A stretch of 64,000 nucleotides of DNA from Metridium senile (lineage: Eukaryota; Cnidaria; Anthozoa; Actiniaria; Metridiidae). Of this stretch, positions 11,301 through 25,200 are shown piece after piece (the stretch's first letter is position 1; each line of letters starts with the position of its first letter). A program made the translations under genes and the position numbers. The stretch spans positions 37,198,809-37,262,808 of the forward strand of contig OX459095.1 of assembly GCA_949775045.1 (NCBI GenBank), read 5' to 3'. Below the pieces are notes generated by a model. The model was not told the origin of the DNA. It was given only the letters and a program-made list of their open reading frames with translations, and ran no database searches.

Positions 11301-14300
11301 AGGGTGTATAATCACTTTAATTAAATCTTGGCAAGAACTTGAAGTTCATGCAAGTTCTTGCAGATTGTGGGTTACATGCCAAAACATTGTAAGATCATAA
11401 CTGGATGTTGCCAGGATCTTGCATGGTCTCACATCGATCTTGGTAAGATGTTCAACCTGGGCTATCCCAATGACAATTTTTTCTGGCCAATCAGTGTGCG
11501 CATTATATCAGAAATGAAAGTTTGCTAATAAGTTGAACTTATTTGATTGATTACATTTTTAATCCTTTTTAAGGTGGTTTACCGTTCTTTGTCAGCTCAG
11601 GTATTTCTGTTTATTCAAATGAGCTGTGAAATGTGGGAATTCGACCTTAATGGTGATTTGTACTTTGAGAAAGTTATCAATGGATTTTTGTATGAGCTGT
11701 TCACTCAGTGGAAAAATAAAAAAGCAAATCACGAAGTGACCATTGTTCTGTTCTCCAGAACATTCTACACAGCTCAAAATGAAGGTAAACATTTTGCTAT
11801 GGAGTGTAAATATTTTGTTAGGCCATGATAATTATAGGAGAAATATTTATAAGATGTTTGTTTTTAGTAGTTTTAAGAATAAAGTTCAAAACAACATGTT
11901 TTTACTCTATGTTTCGACACCTTCGGGCGTCATTTTCAAGAGTGAAATGAGCACAAATGAGCACAAATCAAGCACAGTAGACGAACATTACAGGAACTGT
12001 CAACAGCACATCAGAGACTTTGAAAACGATTTAAGTGTCTTGAAATGCTGCAAAAGCAAGTTTGACTGCTTGGTGCATGAAATGCTGTTTATCAAGGACC
12101 TAAAACCATCAATAAACACTCAATCTGACTCTATTTGATCAAAACTATTTTAAAAACAATGTCTACATGCAAATCCCAGGAGGTCAATTTAACTTACATG
12201 TAGATTATTCAAATTTGTACTTATTTATCTTTGATTTGCAATAAATTGTCACTCTTGAAAATGACGCCCGATGGTGTTGTTTTGAACTTTATTCTTAGAA
12301 ATATTTATAAGACAGGTAAAACCACGACACTGAGAAATATCATTGATTGATACACATTTCCTGAAGAGTTTTTTTTTTAGTAGTTTCTTTTTATAGTGGT
12401 CACAGGCTGAGGGACTATATCTCAAGGCTGTAATATGGCTTAATATTTATTTGTGGTATCATGCTAAAAAAAGTTTCCACATTAATTTTTACTTCAGATG
12501 ATTTTTCGCCTCCTAAGCGAAAAAGTATTCTTCAAGATCCATATGGAAGATATTATGAAGATTTTTATCAAGTTCTAGTGAGAGGAGAGAGAAAAGATGA
12601 CTGGCTTCCTATATTGGTCACTCTTAAATATCACATCAATCAATACCAAAAGTACATTGGTTGTCAAGATCAACATGATTCACCAACTGGAAAGATTTCA
12701 TCTGCACATGAAGGCAACTTTTTGGAGGCTATTAACGTTTCAATGAACAGTAAGTCATTGCAGAGTCCTGACCTTTCTTTAGTATGTATACACAGTTGTT
12801 GATTGGTTAGTTGATAAGTTTTCTTTTTTACAAAAACTTTATGAATAAAAGTGGCTTGCGGATGACAGTTACGAAACTTAATGAGCACAATTTTTGTATC
12901 AAAAATATGACTTCCTTTACTGCCATGTTTTCCATGTGTTTCCCCCATTAAGATAAATGATAACAATTAATTATCTGGCAGATATACTGCACTCGTGTAG
13001 TAGAAGTGTTAAAGTGTGTATAATGTGCTCTTGGCCTTCTAACTGAATGTAAAATTATTGCTAAATGTAAAGTTATTGTAGATTTCATATTGTCTTATTT
13101 TTTAGAGTAGATTTGAGGCCATATACTAGAGTACAAACATTAAAAGTGTGCAACATAAATACCACTAAATACTGCTAAATTATGCTAATTCTATTGTTCT
13201 CTATTGTTTAATCAACACTATTTAGTGGTAAATAGTGCAAAGTATTGCACACTTTTAGTATTTGTGCTCTACTGTTTCATATTCAAATCTTTAGCTTTCG
13301 TCGGACATCGACATAATATTTTTCATGATTCTACTGAAGGACAACTTTAATATTCTTATTTTTAGTATTTGAGAAACACTACTTGGACTGCAACTTTGAT
13401 TGTACTGGCCAGTCTATTTTATTGGTGACGCCTGGAACTGGTGTCTTTGAAGTTGACCGTTCTTTGAATAGTATTACAAAACAGAGAATGATTGATAGTG
13501 GTAAGTGTTATTATTTTGATAGCTTATGAAATGTTCAATGATAAAATCGAGACCGAAAAATCTTAATTTGTGTTAATTTCAACCTTTGATGCTCTATTCA
13601 ATGAAATATGTTTACAGTCTCATTACTATATTTTTGTAGTTATAGTATGAAGTATGAGATGTGTTTTAGGTTAGGGATTTGTTGAAGTTGTGCGAAGTGG
13701 TTTGATCGTTCTTTGCTAGTAAATACTTAGTTTACGTTGTTTACTTACGGCCGTAAATCATTCAATAAAAGATACACTTCCATTTTTATGGAGTGCTTAT
13801 ATATATATTATACTATTATGGATATATTACAGTTGATATATGTAGGAAAAACGATGTGGGCGTACCGATAAAATAATAGCATTTGGCATCTTATCAAATC
13901 TTATCAATCCTGGTGGTGTTACGGAGGCATCTCTAGTTTGGTGCTTCAATGCACTTTTTAATGTCTCCAGCTCATCACTTTTTTATTATTATTGTTTATT
14001 TTAGTTATTTTATTCAATATGTGATATATACAATATGAGCAGCTGTACTTACACAAGTCCATTGTTAGTTCTTTCATATTTTAGATGATAAAAGTAAATC
14101 TGGTGGAGAAAATTCAAGTTAAAACTTATGCAAATCAGGATGATGTTGTATCGAAAATACAACAAACGTGATTTCTTTTATCAAATTCTCATGAATAATT
14201 AATTAATTTTTTTAAATATATATTAATATACAGTCAATGTCATTAATGTTGTCCATGTAAAAAAGAGATTAACACTACAACAAATGCCATCATTCTCTTT

Positions 14301-16225
14301 TTCTATTTGTTTTCAGCAGTTAAAATTTAGATATTTTCTGTAGAATGAGTAACAATGAACATGGAATATGAATTGTGAAATCTATGTTCACGATTAATGT
14401 CAATATCAAGCATTTTGAGTGGGCTGATATGGTGTCACATGACATTTCTGTTAGTGCTTATGTCGTATTTGGTGGACAATGTTAATGACACTGACTGTAT
14501 ATGGTACCCTTATTATACAAGGTGATTTTATTTCTGTGTAATAAAGTAAATGTATTAAAGAAAGCTCTGTATAGTAACCGCTATTGGTAATTTCAAAAAC
14601 ATTTAGGGTTTACATGTATACCTAGAGAACCAGCATCAGCTGGAAAATTATTTGAAACCCTAAGATTTGTTTCATTATTATTAACAGTGGTGGATCCAGG
14701 ATTTTACAAAGGGGGGTTTCCGGGGGTACGTCCACAATTTTGTTTCCAGTTTCCGAAACTGCGAACCAATAATAATAAAAAGGGGGTCCGGTAGTTTTGA
14801 GAAGTCTTAGAGCTTGTCTCTGTGAGTTATAGTTGCTTGGCAGAATACGGTTTTAGCCATAAACGTTACTTCATTATTTAACAAAAGTTCTAATGCACAA
14901 TGTGGAACCCTTGAAACCCCCTGAATCCACCACTGATTAAGTGTGATATGAGTGAATAAATTCAAGATAAGTTTGTTTTCATTAGGTGTGGCAGTAGATT
15001 TAGTGTGCATGGCAGAACAACCACTCCATTCAGTGCCTCTTTTGAAGTTTTTCAATAAAGGTGGTGAGAATGATGTCAATTTGGGTGATGATTACAACAT
15101 ACCACATTGGATGAATCATAGTTTTTATGCCTCACCCAAGTCCCATGACAAACACCATGTTTTTCTACCAAGAATTAAACTACCAGACGTGGTTTTCAAC
15201 TGGTTTGGTTTAAACCCAGAAAACAACCAGTTCACTAAAGGTAAGCAATAATGTTATCTTAAGGTATCAGGGGACAAAATGTTGAAGAAAATGGACATTT
15301 CTCGAAAAAAGCATGAAGTGATTTTTCAATGTCTTTTCCATTGTTTAACAAAAACAAAATTGGCTTTTTTCTTTCTTCGCGAGATATTCGTAAAAAAGAT
15401 ATTTTGCGTGACACACTAAACATGACAATGTCATATTTATAAAATTTAACACATGAAAATTTGGAAATAACTATGTTATAAACACCTTGTGTAAAGCCAA
15501 AAGTCTACTATCAGTATGTGTCATATTTAAGGATTGTACTAAATTGCCTTGTACAATTATTTTCTGGTGTATTGCGATACAACCTGATCATATTCTTTTA
15601 AAGCACTAAAAATGATCTACAAAAGTGTACTACTATCATTAACAGGTTCCCATTTAAATCTGTACTTTCCCATTTAAATTTGTACTTATGTAAATTTTGT
15701 TGATGTGTGCTAAACACACAGATCAACCAATCAGAGAAGTTCACTTCAGAAATAATATACTCTGATTGGTTGATCTGTGTGTTTAGCACACATCAACACA
15801 ATTTGCATAAGTACAGATTTAAATGGGAAAGTACAGATTTAAATGGGAACCTGTTCATTATAATCATTGTTGAGTGCTTGGACCAACATGAAATTGTCTG
15901 GGAAATCTTAATTTATGACATTTGTTTTGCAGGTTTGCATAAAAATTTCCAGCCCAAAAATGTCAAAGAACAGGAGACCAATCAAATACCTGACTTTATC
16001 AACTATGATGAATTTGATGCTAAAGTATTCTGTAACAAGGCTGTTAAAAGAACCAAGGGAAAGTTTGGGAAGCATCGGTCTGCTCCATCATTTCCTGCTG
16101 TTAGTAGTGAAAGTGACTTTGAAAGGCTAACCGGCCCTTCACATGATGACTTTAGTGTTACTTCACCAAGTGCTAATTCACCAAGTGAACGGCATCATGG
16201 CATTTGTATCCCCACACCCTCTAAG
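8361..16225 (+). CDS. DEPDC5: DEPDC5 exons 1-7: N-terminal and SABA (IML1) domains
   Basis: Residues 1-159 (exons 1-2) correspond to the N-terminal domain. Residues about 160-440 (exons 3-6) correspond to the SABA/IML1 region, which in GATOR1 binds NPRL2-NPRL3. Markers are [65 protein letters not shown] and [14 protein letters not shown], all in family order. Exon 7 starts the low-complexity Ser-rich linker after [10 protein letters not shown]. Confidence 0.93.
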
Positions 16226-19200
16226 GTATGTTGCCCATTTTGTACAAAAAGGGCTCTGCTTTCCAATTAAATTGTATTTCCATTAAAGTGAAAGACATGA
16301 TATCTGTAAGAATTGAACTTGCTGATATCATAACTACAGTAAAAAAGCTACCATTAGTGAAATTTAAATTATGAATTATTTCAAGTTTGCTTAGAAACTG
16401 ATTCCATCAGCTTATTCATTTACCTAACTTATATGTTTCAAGTTTATTCAAAATAATAACATATATGTACATGCTTGATCTACAGTTTCTCTAAAGATGC
16501 ATCCAAAATTAAAAATACTTGATATTATTGTTAAGTAATTTGTACATTAAGCTACAGGTTTGAATTACAGAATTAGTATTATAGTGATGTTTCATGCTTT
16601 TTTTTATACAGAGAAACCAGTCAAGTAGAGGTTTTTTGTCTTCGTCACTGGACCAGGCAGTCTCAGATTACCATTTGTCAGGTAAATGTTTCTTTAGCAT
16701 TTGTTTTTTTAAGCCATATGTATTAGCATGTCATATGCTAAACTTAAAACATCATTTTCTTCACAAGGTGTTAAGAAATACCATTCATCAGGTTGCAATT
16801 AGTCTAGATTGAAAGTGAATAATATTTAAAATGTTTAGTCAATAAAAGGACTGTTAAAATGTTTAGTCAATAAAAGGACTGTTAAAATGTTTAGTCAATA
16901 AAAGGACTCTTAAAATGGTTAGTCAATAAAATGACTGTTAAAATATTTAGTCAATAAAACGACTGCCAGTCAAAATTCACAATAATGTGGAGAAGCTGCT
17001 AACTTTGTAATTAAATCTGCAAAAGGTTAGACCTGAAAGTGTACTTTCATAAATAAATTATGTGACATAGTCTGTGGTAAAATTCATTTTGTTTTTACAC
17101 TATGTAGTAGCTGCTAGTTGGGTCAACAAGCTATAGCTACAATAATTATTAAAATTAAGAGAAGCAAAGTGTATCCAGAAAATTGTGAAAGGACATGACA
17201 AGACAATAATATAATTATACTTGGTCACTAGCTAGCTGACAGATATACTTTGCAAAGATAGCAAACCTTCTATGATTATATTGGTTTGTTTACATTCATA
17301 AAACACAGCAACTAAAAATATGAGAATTATTTGACAAAGTGTTTCACAATGAAGAGTGGTTATTTCAAACTTTTGTGAAACTTCATTTCAGGAAAATTGT
17401 TGATAAATGATGAAAGTGAGGAGTCAAAAGATGAATTCTTCATGGAAAATCTCAACCCAGTTGTTGGTAGTGCTGATGCTCCTCGTAAACTTACAGGGTT
17501 TCTATTCAAGCACTCTCATGATGCCCGGAGGACTTTGTTTAATCCATTCAAACCACTCAATATTCCATGCAGGTATATTACTAGATGTGTTATTAGGGAA
17601 CTTCAGATTGGACAATGAGTACGAGATTGAGTACGAGTACAAGTTTTTAAATTAGCCTTCTGTGTGTTGTTGATGATGAATTATAGTCTTGTGTATAGAT
17701 TGAGACACCAAATAAATAAAAACAAGAAGTGGAATGTAAATTCAGTATCAACAATACACACAAGGCCAATTTCAAAACTTGTACTCGTACTCAATCTCAT
17801 ACTCGTTGTCAAATCTGAAGTTCCCTACTGATGTGTTAACCACTAGGACCAACCAGGCTAGATACGCAGCCAGTTAAAGATGTATGAGGGTTCCTATACA
17901 TGTACTTGTTTGACTGGCTGCATATCCAGCTGAAACCGTGGGTTTGAGTTCCGCCAAAGGCAATTCATATTTTTATCATGTATCTCTATTTCACTTATAA
18001 TATATATACCAAACACATTTCAAATCAATATTTTGAAGTACAGTTTGTATTGTATTCATGTCAAATTAACAGGAATGTGTTATTGTTATCATTACTTTAG
18101 AGCATCAGTTTGATCAATTGCCCATAATTTGTTGTTGCAAATCATAAATACAGGCCACACTCAAGGTTGTAAATATTGTTATTTTTTCTCTTGCTATCAA
18201 TTTATTCACAATATATTTTGGTTGTAGCTGGCATGATGGGAAACTGACCTTGCAATATTTAATGCTTGCTAAATAATTCACAAATTAATCTCAGAAAAAC
18301 TGATTTTATTATTCATTTTAATCAGTATAGAAAAGAGTACTCAGTTTCCCATCTTTCTTTGTTGTGCTAAAATGGTGCTTGTGCTTGTGCACATTGCCTA
18401 TTGTCCTAATGTTATAGCTTGCATCACATTTAGATGTAATACAAGCTATAAATTATGTTGAGGTGTTCTTTCCATTTCTGAAGCTTGTTTTTACTTGTCT
18501 GTGATATTGGAGAAGAATCGGTGATGTGATCTAGCTGCTAAGGCAAGTGTCCTATTGAGCTCTATCACTTCTAGAAACCTGAATTTTTTGTCATTAGATG
18601 GACCTGTAACCGACATCGCTGGGCACACAGTTTTCCCAAAGGTCAAGATGGCATCATCATTCATAGACAGTTTTTGAAACACTCTAAGAGTAAATCAAAT
18701 GAAGCAACTAGGATCTTCAAGGTAGGCTTCAATGTAAATGTGTTCTCTTGTAATGGATAGTAGACAGTTGGTACATTCTCATACCCAGACCCTACTCAGC
18801 TTTCTAACGAAATGTAGTAGGCTCTGGGAAACCTGATAATATCAAGTGATCTGATTGGCTGAGTGGTATAACAATAGCAACGGTCTAACTAGGCATATCC
18901 ACAGGTAGCCCAAGAGTCAATATTTATATAAGAAAATATAAGGCGAGTTTTGAAACCTTCGATATTTTTCAACTAAATATTAAAACAATTCAATAAAAAC
19001 TTTTAGTGTCATTTTCAGTTATTATTTATTTAAGTGTCTGTGAAGATTTCAAGCGATTTGGGTTAAAATTAAACAAGTAACGGCTATTTTTAAATTCGCC
19101 TAATTCACTGTGACGGGAAGGTTGGTTGTAAATCCATGTTCAAGTAACAATTGAATGACAATAGAAGACAATACAATACACACAATATAGAACAATACAC

Positions 19201-22200
19201 TACAGTACAATACATGTATTGTATTCTACTTGGACATAGATTTATAACCGGAAGGTTGCAGCTTCGGAGAACTTAAGACACGTGCCAACAGGCTCATAAA
19301 TCATTTCTTTTTTCAAGTTTATAGAATTCTGATCCAAGAATGTTATTCTACGGTAATATTTGCTTGTCCATGCCTAATTTTACCGCTCAAATGCACTTCT
19401 TTAACCATTAAAATCATTTTCATAAAATATCTATAAATAGTTTGCAAATTCAAGCGTGCCAAGGCTCGTACAGAAGATGATGAATATTAATTAAGTTGGC
19501 GTCGATGCTATGTGCTCGTTCATTAGTTCATTCTTGTGCCCAGGGCACCTCGGTCGATGGCGCATGCGCTCTCTTGACACTGTCACAACAATTCTGGCTT
19601 CCGGTTGTAGGGTTTCCCAGAGCCTATGATCTGCCACAAAGCTGAGTAGGGTCTGGGTACGAGAATGACAGTTGGTAATGAAAAGAGAAATAGTTTCCTA
19701 AATGAACAAAGTGACTGGGTACTAGTTATGCTAATTAAAATAATATAAATAGAACACAGCAGTCAAACGACTATTCATTATCATCCAGTCGAGCTAGCTC
19801 AGACTTGACACACTCTGTCCCTCCAACCGCTTCTATCCTGCATTGCCGTGGGCAGTTCTTCTGGCAGGCAGCCCGTGTCATCCCGTAATTTATCGATGTA
19901 GGTACGTGCGGAACGACCAACAGAGGTGGTGCCATGTTTGGGCTGCCATAGTAATAGATCGCTGGCCAATTCTTCTTTGCTGCACCAGCAGTGGCCTGCA
20001 AACTGCAGTCTTCTCTCCCTGATGTTTATAGATATGGGAGGTAAAGATCCATATAGGTCTTTATTGGTTAGATGGTCTTTCCAGGAGACATTCAGGGCTG
20101 CCGTCAACATTTGTGTAAAGGCTCCGTCGAGTGACGATTGAATTTTTGCAGTAAGTGTCCAGGATGTTGACCCATAGACCAGGACAGATTCGACGGTTGC
20201 CGAAAGAATTTTCGTTTTACATAAACGACTATGCATGCATGAAAAAACAAGACTATAAAAGACGATGGAGTAAAACTACTTTCATCACTTTTTTCTCAAA
20301 ATATAAACAAAATTATAGACTCATGGTAGCTTTAGAATGTAACAAAGGTTATTTCCAAAAAATTCCAAGCTTATATTATATTTAGGGAATTTCTTATGAA
20401 TGGACTTCAAACACTGTAGTCCACAATTCCTAATGTTTACAATGGCCACGCATGCATAGTCGTTTGACCGCTGTGTTTATCAATAGAGAATTTCATAGAA
20501 AAATAGGAAAATCACAGTAAATTATATTATATTTTTAGATTGGAGAGGAAGCATTATCCAATCCCTCTCAAGATGACAGTGTACAGAATAGTAATACTAA
20601 AGCAATGAAAACAGAAGGATTTGATCTTGCAACTGAGCAGGGGATTCAGAAAGAATCTCTTCTACAGGTGCGAAAACGAGGCCATAATAAAACCAAATAT
20701 CATCATAACATGGATGCAGTTGAGAAGGACTGGACAGCAGAAGTTGAGGTAGGCCTTACTCTATCAAGGTTTATGCTAAGCACTGAAAAACAGGAAATTA
20801 TTGGACTATTGTACATATGGTTATGGGACTGAATTCAGAGTTGAGCTTATTCCTCTGTTTGACCACTGCCCATTAGGGCTCTTATGTGACTACTACATTC
20901 AGAATTTACAGCACACTTAACTCACATGTTAATTTTTTGTTAAGGTAGTTGAAACTGTACAACCATAAAACACTTTTGTTTTCCAGTGCCTATAATTTGT
21001 TTTTTCTATTTATTTACAGACAAGTGTAGATTGGAAGTCCCTTATTTTACCAGCATGTTTACCACTTACGTCTGAGTATTGTCCTGATACCAAAACACTG
21101 GATGTTGATTACCTTGAATTTCACTATGAACTCTGCATTGGTGATGATGATGATAGCAGTAGTAGTGAATATATGATCTCTCAAGCAAATTCTATGAGCA
21201 ATCCTGCCAGGTAGGTTGGTTCAATTTTTATATGTTTATATGACTCCTTTGCAATATTGGGCTGGACCCTGTAGGTTACACTCACACACTCACCAGCAAC
21301 TGTTTTTGTACTTATCTGGTTAATGGTGTGGGTATTTTGACATCACTCCCAATGCTGACTCAGTGGTCAGTTGTGAAGAGATTTCTACTTCTAAGCAGAT
21401 TGGCCATTATTTATATACAGTCAATTCAAAAAACATTAGCCTGCATGGCTGCTTTTGGGGATTGGGGGAGAGAGGGGGAGGGGTGGTGGGGAGAAGGAGG
21501 GAAGGAAGAGCCTGCAGACAAACCCCACTCTTTTGATTCAAACTACGCCCACCAGATTGTTGAGTTTTTGATTGGCTAAATTCAAAGAATCACTCATCAC
21601 GACAAGGTGCGCGACGCACATTCACAACATGGTGCCATTTTATAGTGATTAGTCATCTTGAAAACTGTTTGAATACTGTTTTATCTAATCTAGAAAGCTC
21701 TGGTTTTATATTTTCTTCATAAACATGAGCAGAAGAAGACTTTTGGCAATTTATATTTTAAAAGACCATCGATATTCAGTTTACTTAGTAGGTTATCATG
21801 ATTGAGTAGTTGTCAAACTCGCCAACTTGAACAAACTGAACTTTGAACTATTGTGTTACAATAAAAATCTGGACTTTCAGTCGCTGGTCTCAGCATTTCG
21901 ATTCACTTGTAGATGTGCGGGCTCTATTTTCTTTAGATGCACTAAAGAATGTTTACAGTTTGATCTTGTTCTAAACGGTATTCAGTTGTATTTACAAACC
22001 GATGCGCTCGTTCGTTCTATCAAATTTCAACGTCTATCTGATTGGTTGATAATGACATTTTTGCCTGTTTATTGACATTGATGGATACCAGAATGACTAG
22101 TGTTTATTAAGGGGCGTAGAGTCAAAAAAGAGGAGTTTGTCTGCAGGCTCTCCCTTCTTCCCTTCTCCTTCCCCTTCTCTCTCCAAACCCTAGAGCTGTC

Positions 22201-25200
22201 ACACAGGCTAAAAAAAATATTGTTGTCAATAGGCTTCAAGTCTACGCAACTAGACCGAAAGGTAGCATCACAGAAGCGGCAAATTATTCATAATTAGTTG
22301 ATTGAGTGCGCATGGTATTGCATTAGATACTGTGTGCATTTATACACTTCAGTGATTTCTACCCATGCTACCTTTCGATCTAGTTGCGTAGACTTGAAGC
22401 CTATTGACGACAATGTTTTTTTTGAATTGACTGTATTTCATTGCAAAGGCAGCACCTTGTCATCAATAAATCTAATGATATCTCACTTGATGGTGCTGAA
22501 CTAAATAAGTCAACCAAGTGTGAAGGCAGGCAAATCAAAACAGCTTGGCACATTACAGTGGGCCCTGTATTGTAGACAGGTTAGACCACACCACCATTAG
22601 CTCTGTCCTTACTCTTAGTCCAATATTGGTGTGGGCATGACCCCCCTATACAATGTGTGCAGTGTTATGTTGGGATCCCTGTGTAGAAGGCCAGGTGGCT
22701 GAGGGAGGAGTTGTGAGTGTAATGGCGGACATAGTAAAAAGGACAAGTTGTAATCCGTGTTAATCTGAGTCATCCTAAATAAAAGGACACTACATGCAGC
22801 TCAATTACATCCTAAGTATTGGTCTGGATGGGACACAAACCCAGTATCTCCTGCACTATAGTCTGGTGCTTTACTATCTAAACAAATGGGTCATTGCTTT
22901 AACGTTTGGTGCTGACACGAGAACAAACAACAACAAAAACAGACCACTTTAAATTTAACTTAGATTAAAATGTTTTGAGATGGAGCATTGCTGAGCATTC
23001 CATGGTTGTAAAACTAGCTGAATATTGCTGATACTCTCAAACTTCTTAAAATAATTTAAATTGCTTTTCTTTAGTTATTGAATAAAATATTAAGTACTTA
23101 TTGACTGAGGGCTGGTACATCATGACCGTGAGCCAAATATTTTCATGTACGGCCCGGCCTAACTCAGTCAATAAGTTTTTTATCATATGACCCACTCTTT
23201 TTAATTTAAATGTCATTTTTGTTGTGATGTGTCAAGTAGCAGGTCCGTACGTATTTGTAAGGACCAGGTGAAAAAAGCCGTACGGACCCCATCACATGAC
23301 TTTTTTCAAAGGTTTCTTAAGAGTGTGCGCTGGGTAAAATACAGGTCATATGATAATGTATTATCTTTTTGAACAATTTTTGCAAGAGTGCTATAATATT
23401 AATGCTGTAGTTATTATTGTTCCGAAAAAGCTTTGTAGAAAAGTGTGCATTTAGTCTTGTCCTAATGTGCAGTTTTTATGTTATATACAGATTTGATGAA
23501 GTCAATAGACATCCAGTGTCTGTAAATACAATGATTACTGAGCTTGTCGCACAGCGGCTATCTAAGGTAGGTTTTAAAATTTGTCCAATAACCTTCTAAA
23601 ACTCATGAATAATTAATGAAGATAAAACAAAGACAAAATCACCAGCGTGAAGGAGTTTGAAATCTGATGAAACACTTGCATAAAATTAAGCCAACTTCGC
23701 TTTGAATTTCTCCAATAATTATCCAATAATTTGAGAAGTAATATCCAACACTCGAAAGAGTTATTCATCAGGTTTTCAAACACCTCAAAATGGGCCCAAA
23801 AAAACTCGGCTGCACCTTGTTTTTTTCAAACCATTTTTTCGGTGTTTGAAAACCTGATCAATGAAACACTCTTTCTCGTGTTTGATATAATTTATTATTA
23901 TTATTATTTACATACAAAACATTTGACAAAAATAAACATTGACATTTGATGTACTTCTAGGTACTGTCAACATTTCAAGTAGAAAACCATTTATTATTGC
24001 ATTTGGAATATCTAGTTATTGAATATATTTTTACTTGAAAAAGTGATGATTACAACTGATGTTGTTTTATTTTTTTTTGTTATTCATTTCAGGGATTTCA
24101 AATATTAACTGATCCTCCACACCCAGAACGTCCATCTTTCCCTGCATACATTTCACAAGATGATGATTATGAATCAGAGGAGTACTTTCTTAGTCTTGGA
24201 CGTAATATCCACAGACTCAGTGTTATCCCCAAACAATCTCAAATAAATGTAACAAGATACCGACCACGTCATGTTCGTGGACTAGAGCCTTTCCATTATT
24301 GGTATGTAGTTTACTGTAGTTTTTCATATTCTGCAAACTCAGACATTCCAATGACAATTCGAAAGTTTGCAAAATATGGAAAACCACAGTATTTGTTTTC
24401 TGAAATAGTTAGAGTGGAAGCATTCAAAGCATGTGATATTTTGGTAATTTTATTCATTCAAATATTTCACTGATTCCAATTGGTCAAATCCACTTGAGAA
24501 TTCTTGATGTGAAAAAGCATGTGCTGTCATACTAGAATGGTATTTTTGTGGGTAAAGAGAGAAACAGCCAGCTATACTAAAGAAGTGCATTTATGCCTTA
24601 CAAAAGTATGTGCTTAGCTCTGTTTGCAAGGGACAACAATTACACCAATGTTGGCAAAAATATGGCTGTTAAAAACATAGCCGGTTTATTAAATAAAATA
24701 CCAAGTTATGTAATATACTAATTACATAAATTACAGTGTTGGCCCTAGAAGGTGTGGGCAAAAAAACGCCAATGACAACAAGAAGTGAGGAGGTCAGAAT
24801 AGGGGAGGAGGTGGGTGAGTTGGCATCAGAAAAAACATACCAACTGATAGACACAGGCAACCCACACATACCATTCTGAACAAATCCCTTCTTATTATCA
24901 CTAAATGTTACAAATTTGTTTTATGTACTACAGTCGAAGCTTCATTAAGCGGACACCCTTGGGAAACGAAAAAAGTGTCCGTAAGTAGAGCTGTCCGCCT
25001 AATAGGAAGGATTCTTAAAACGGCTAAATAACGTTAAATAGTCTCGTTTTGCGCTTACAAAAGCATTTCTAAAGATCAGTAATAGAAATTAAAGACAAAT
25101 AATAGTCTGGCTAAATGATTAAGCGAGTTATTCAAATAATCAATATTTTAACAACTGTTCTATTAGATAATTATGGTCTGGTGTAACACAAGTATACACG

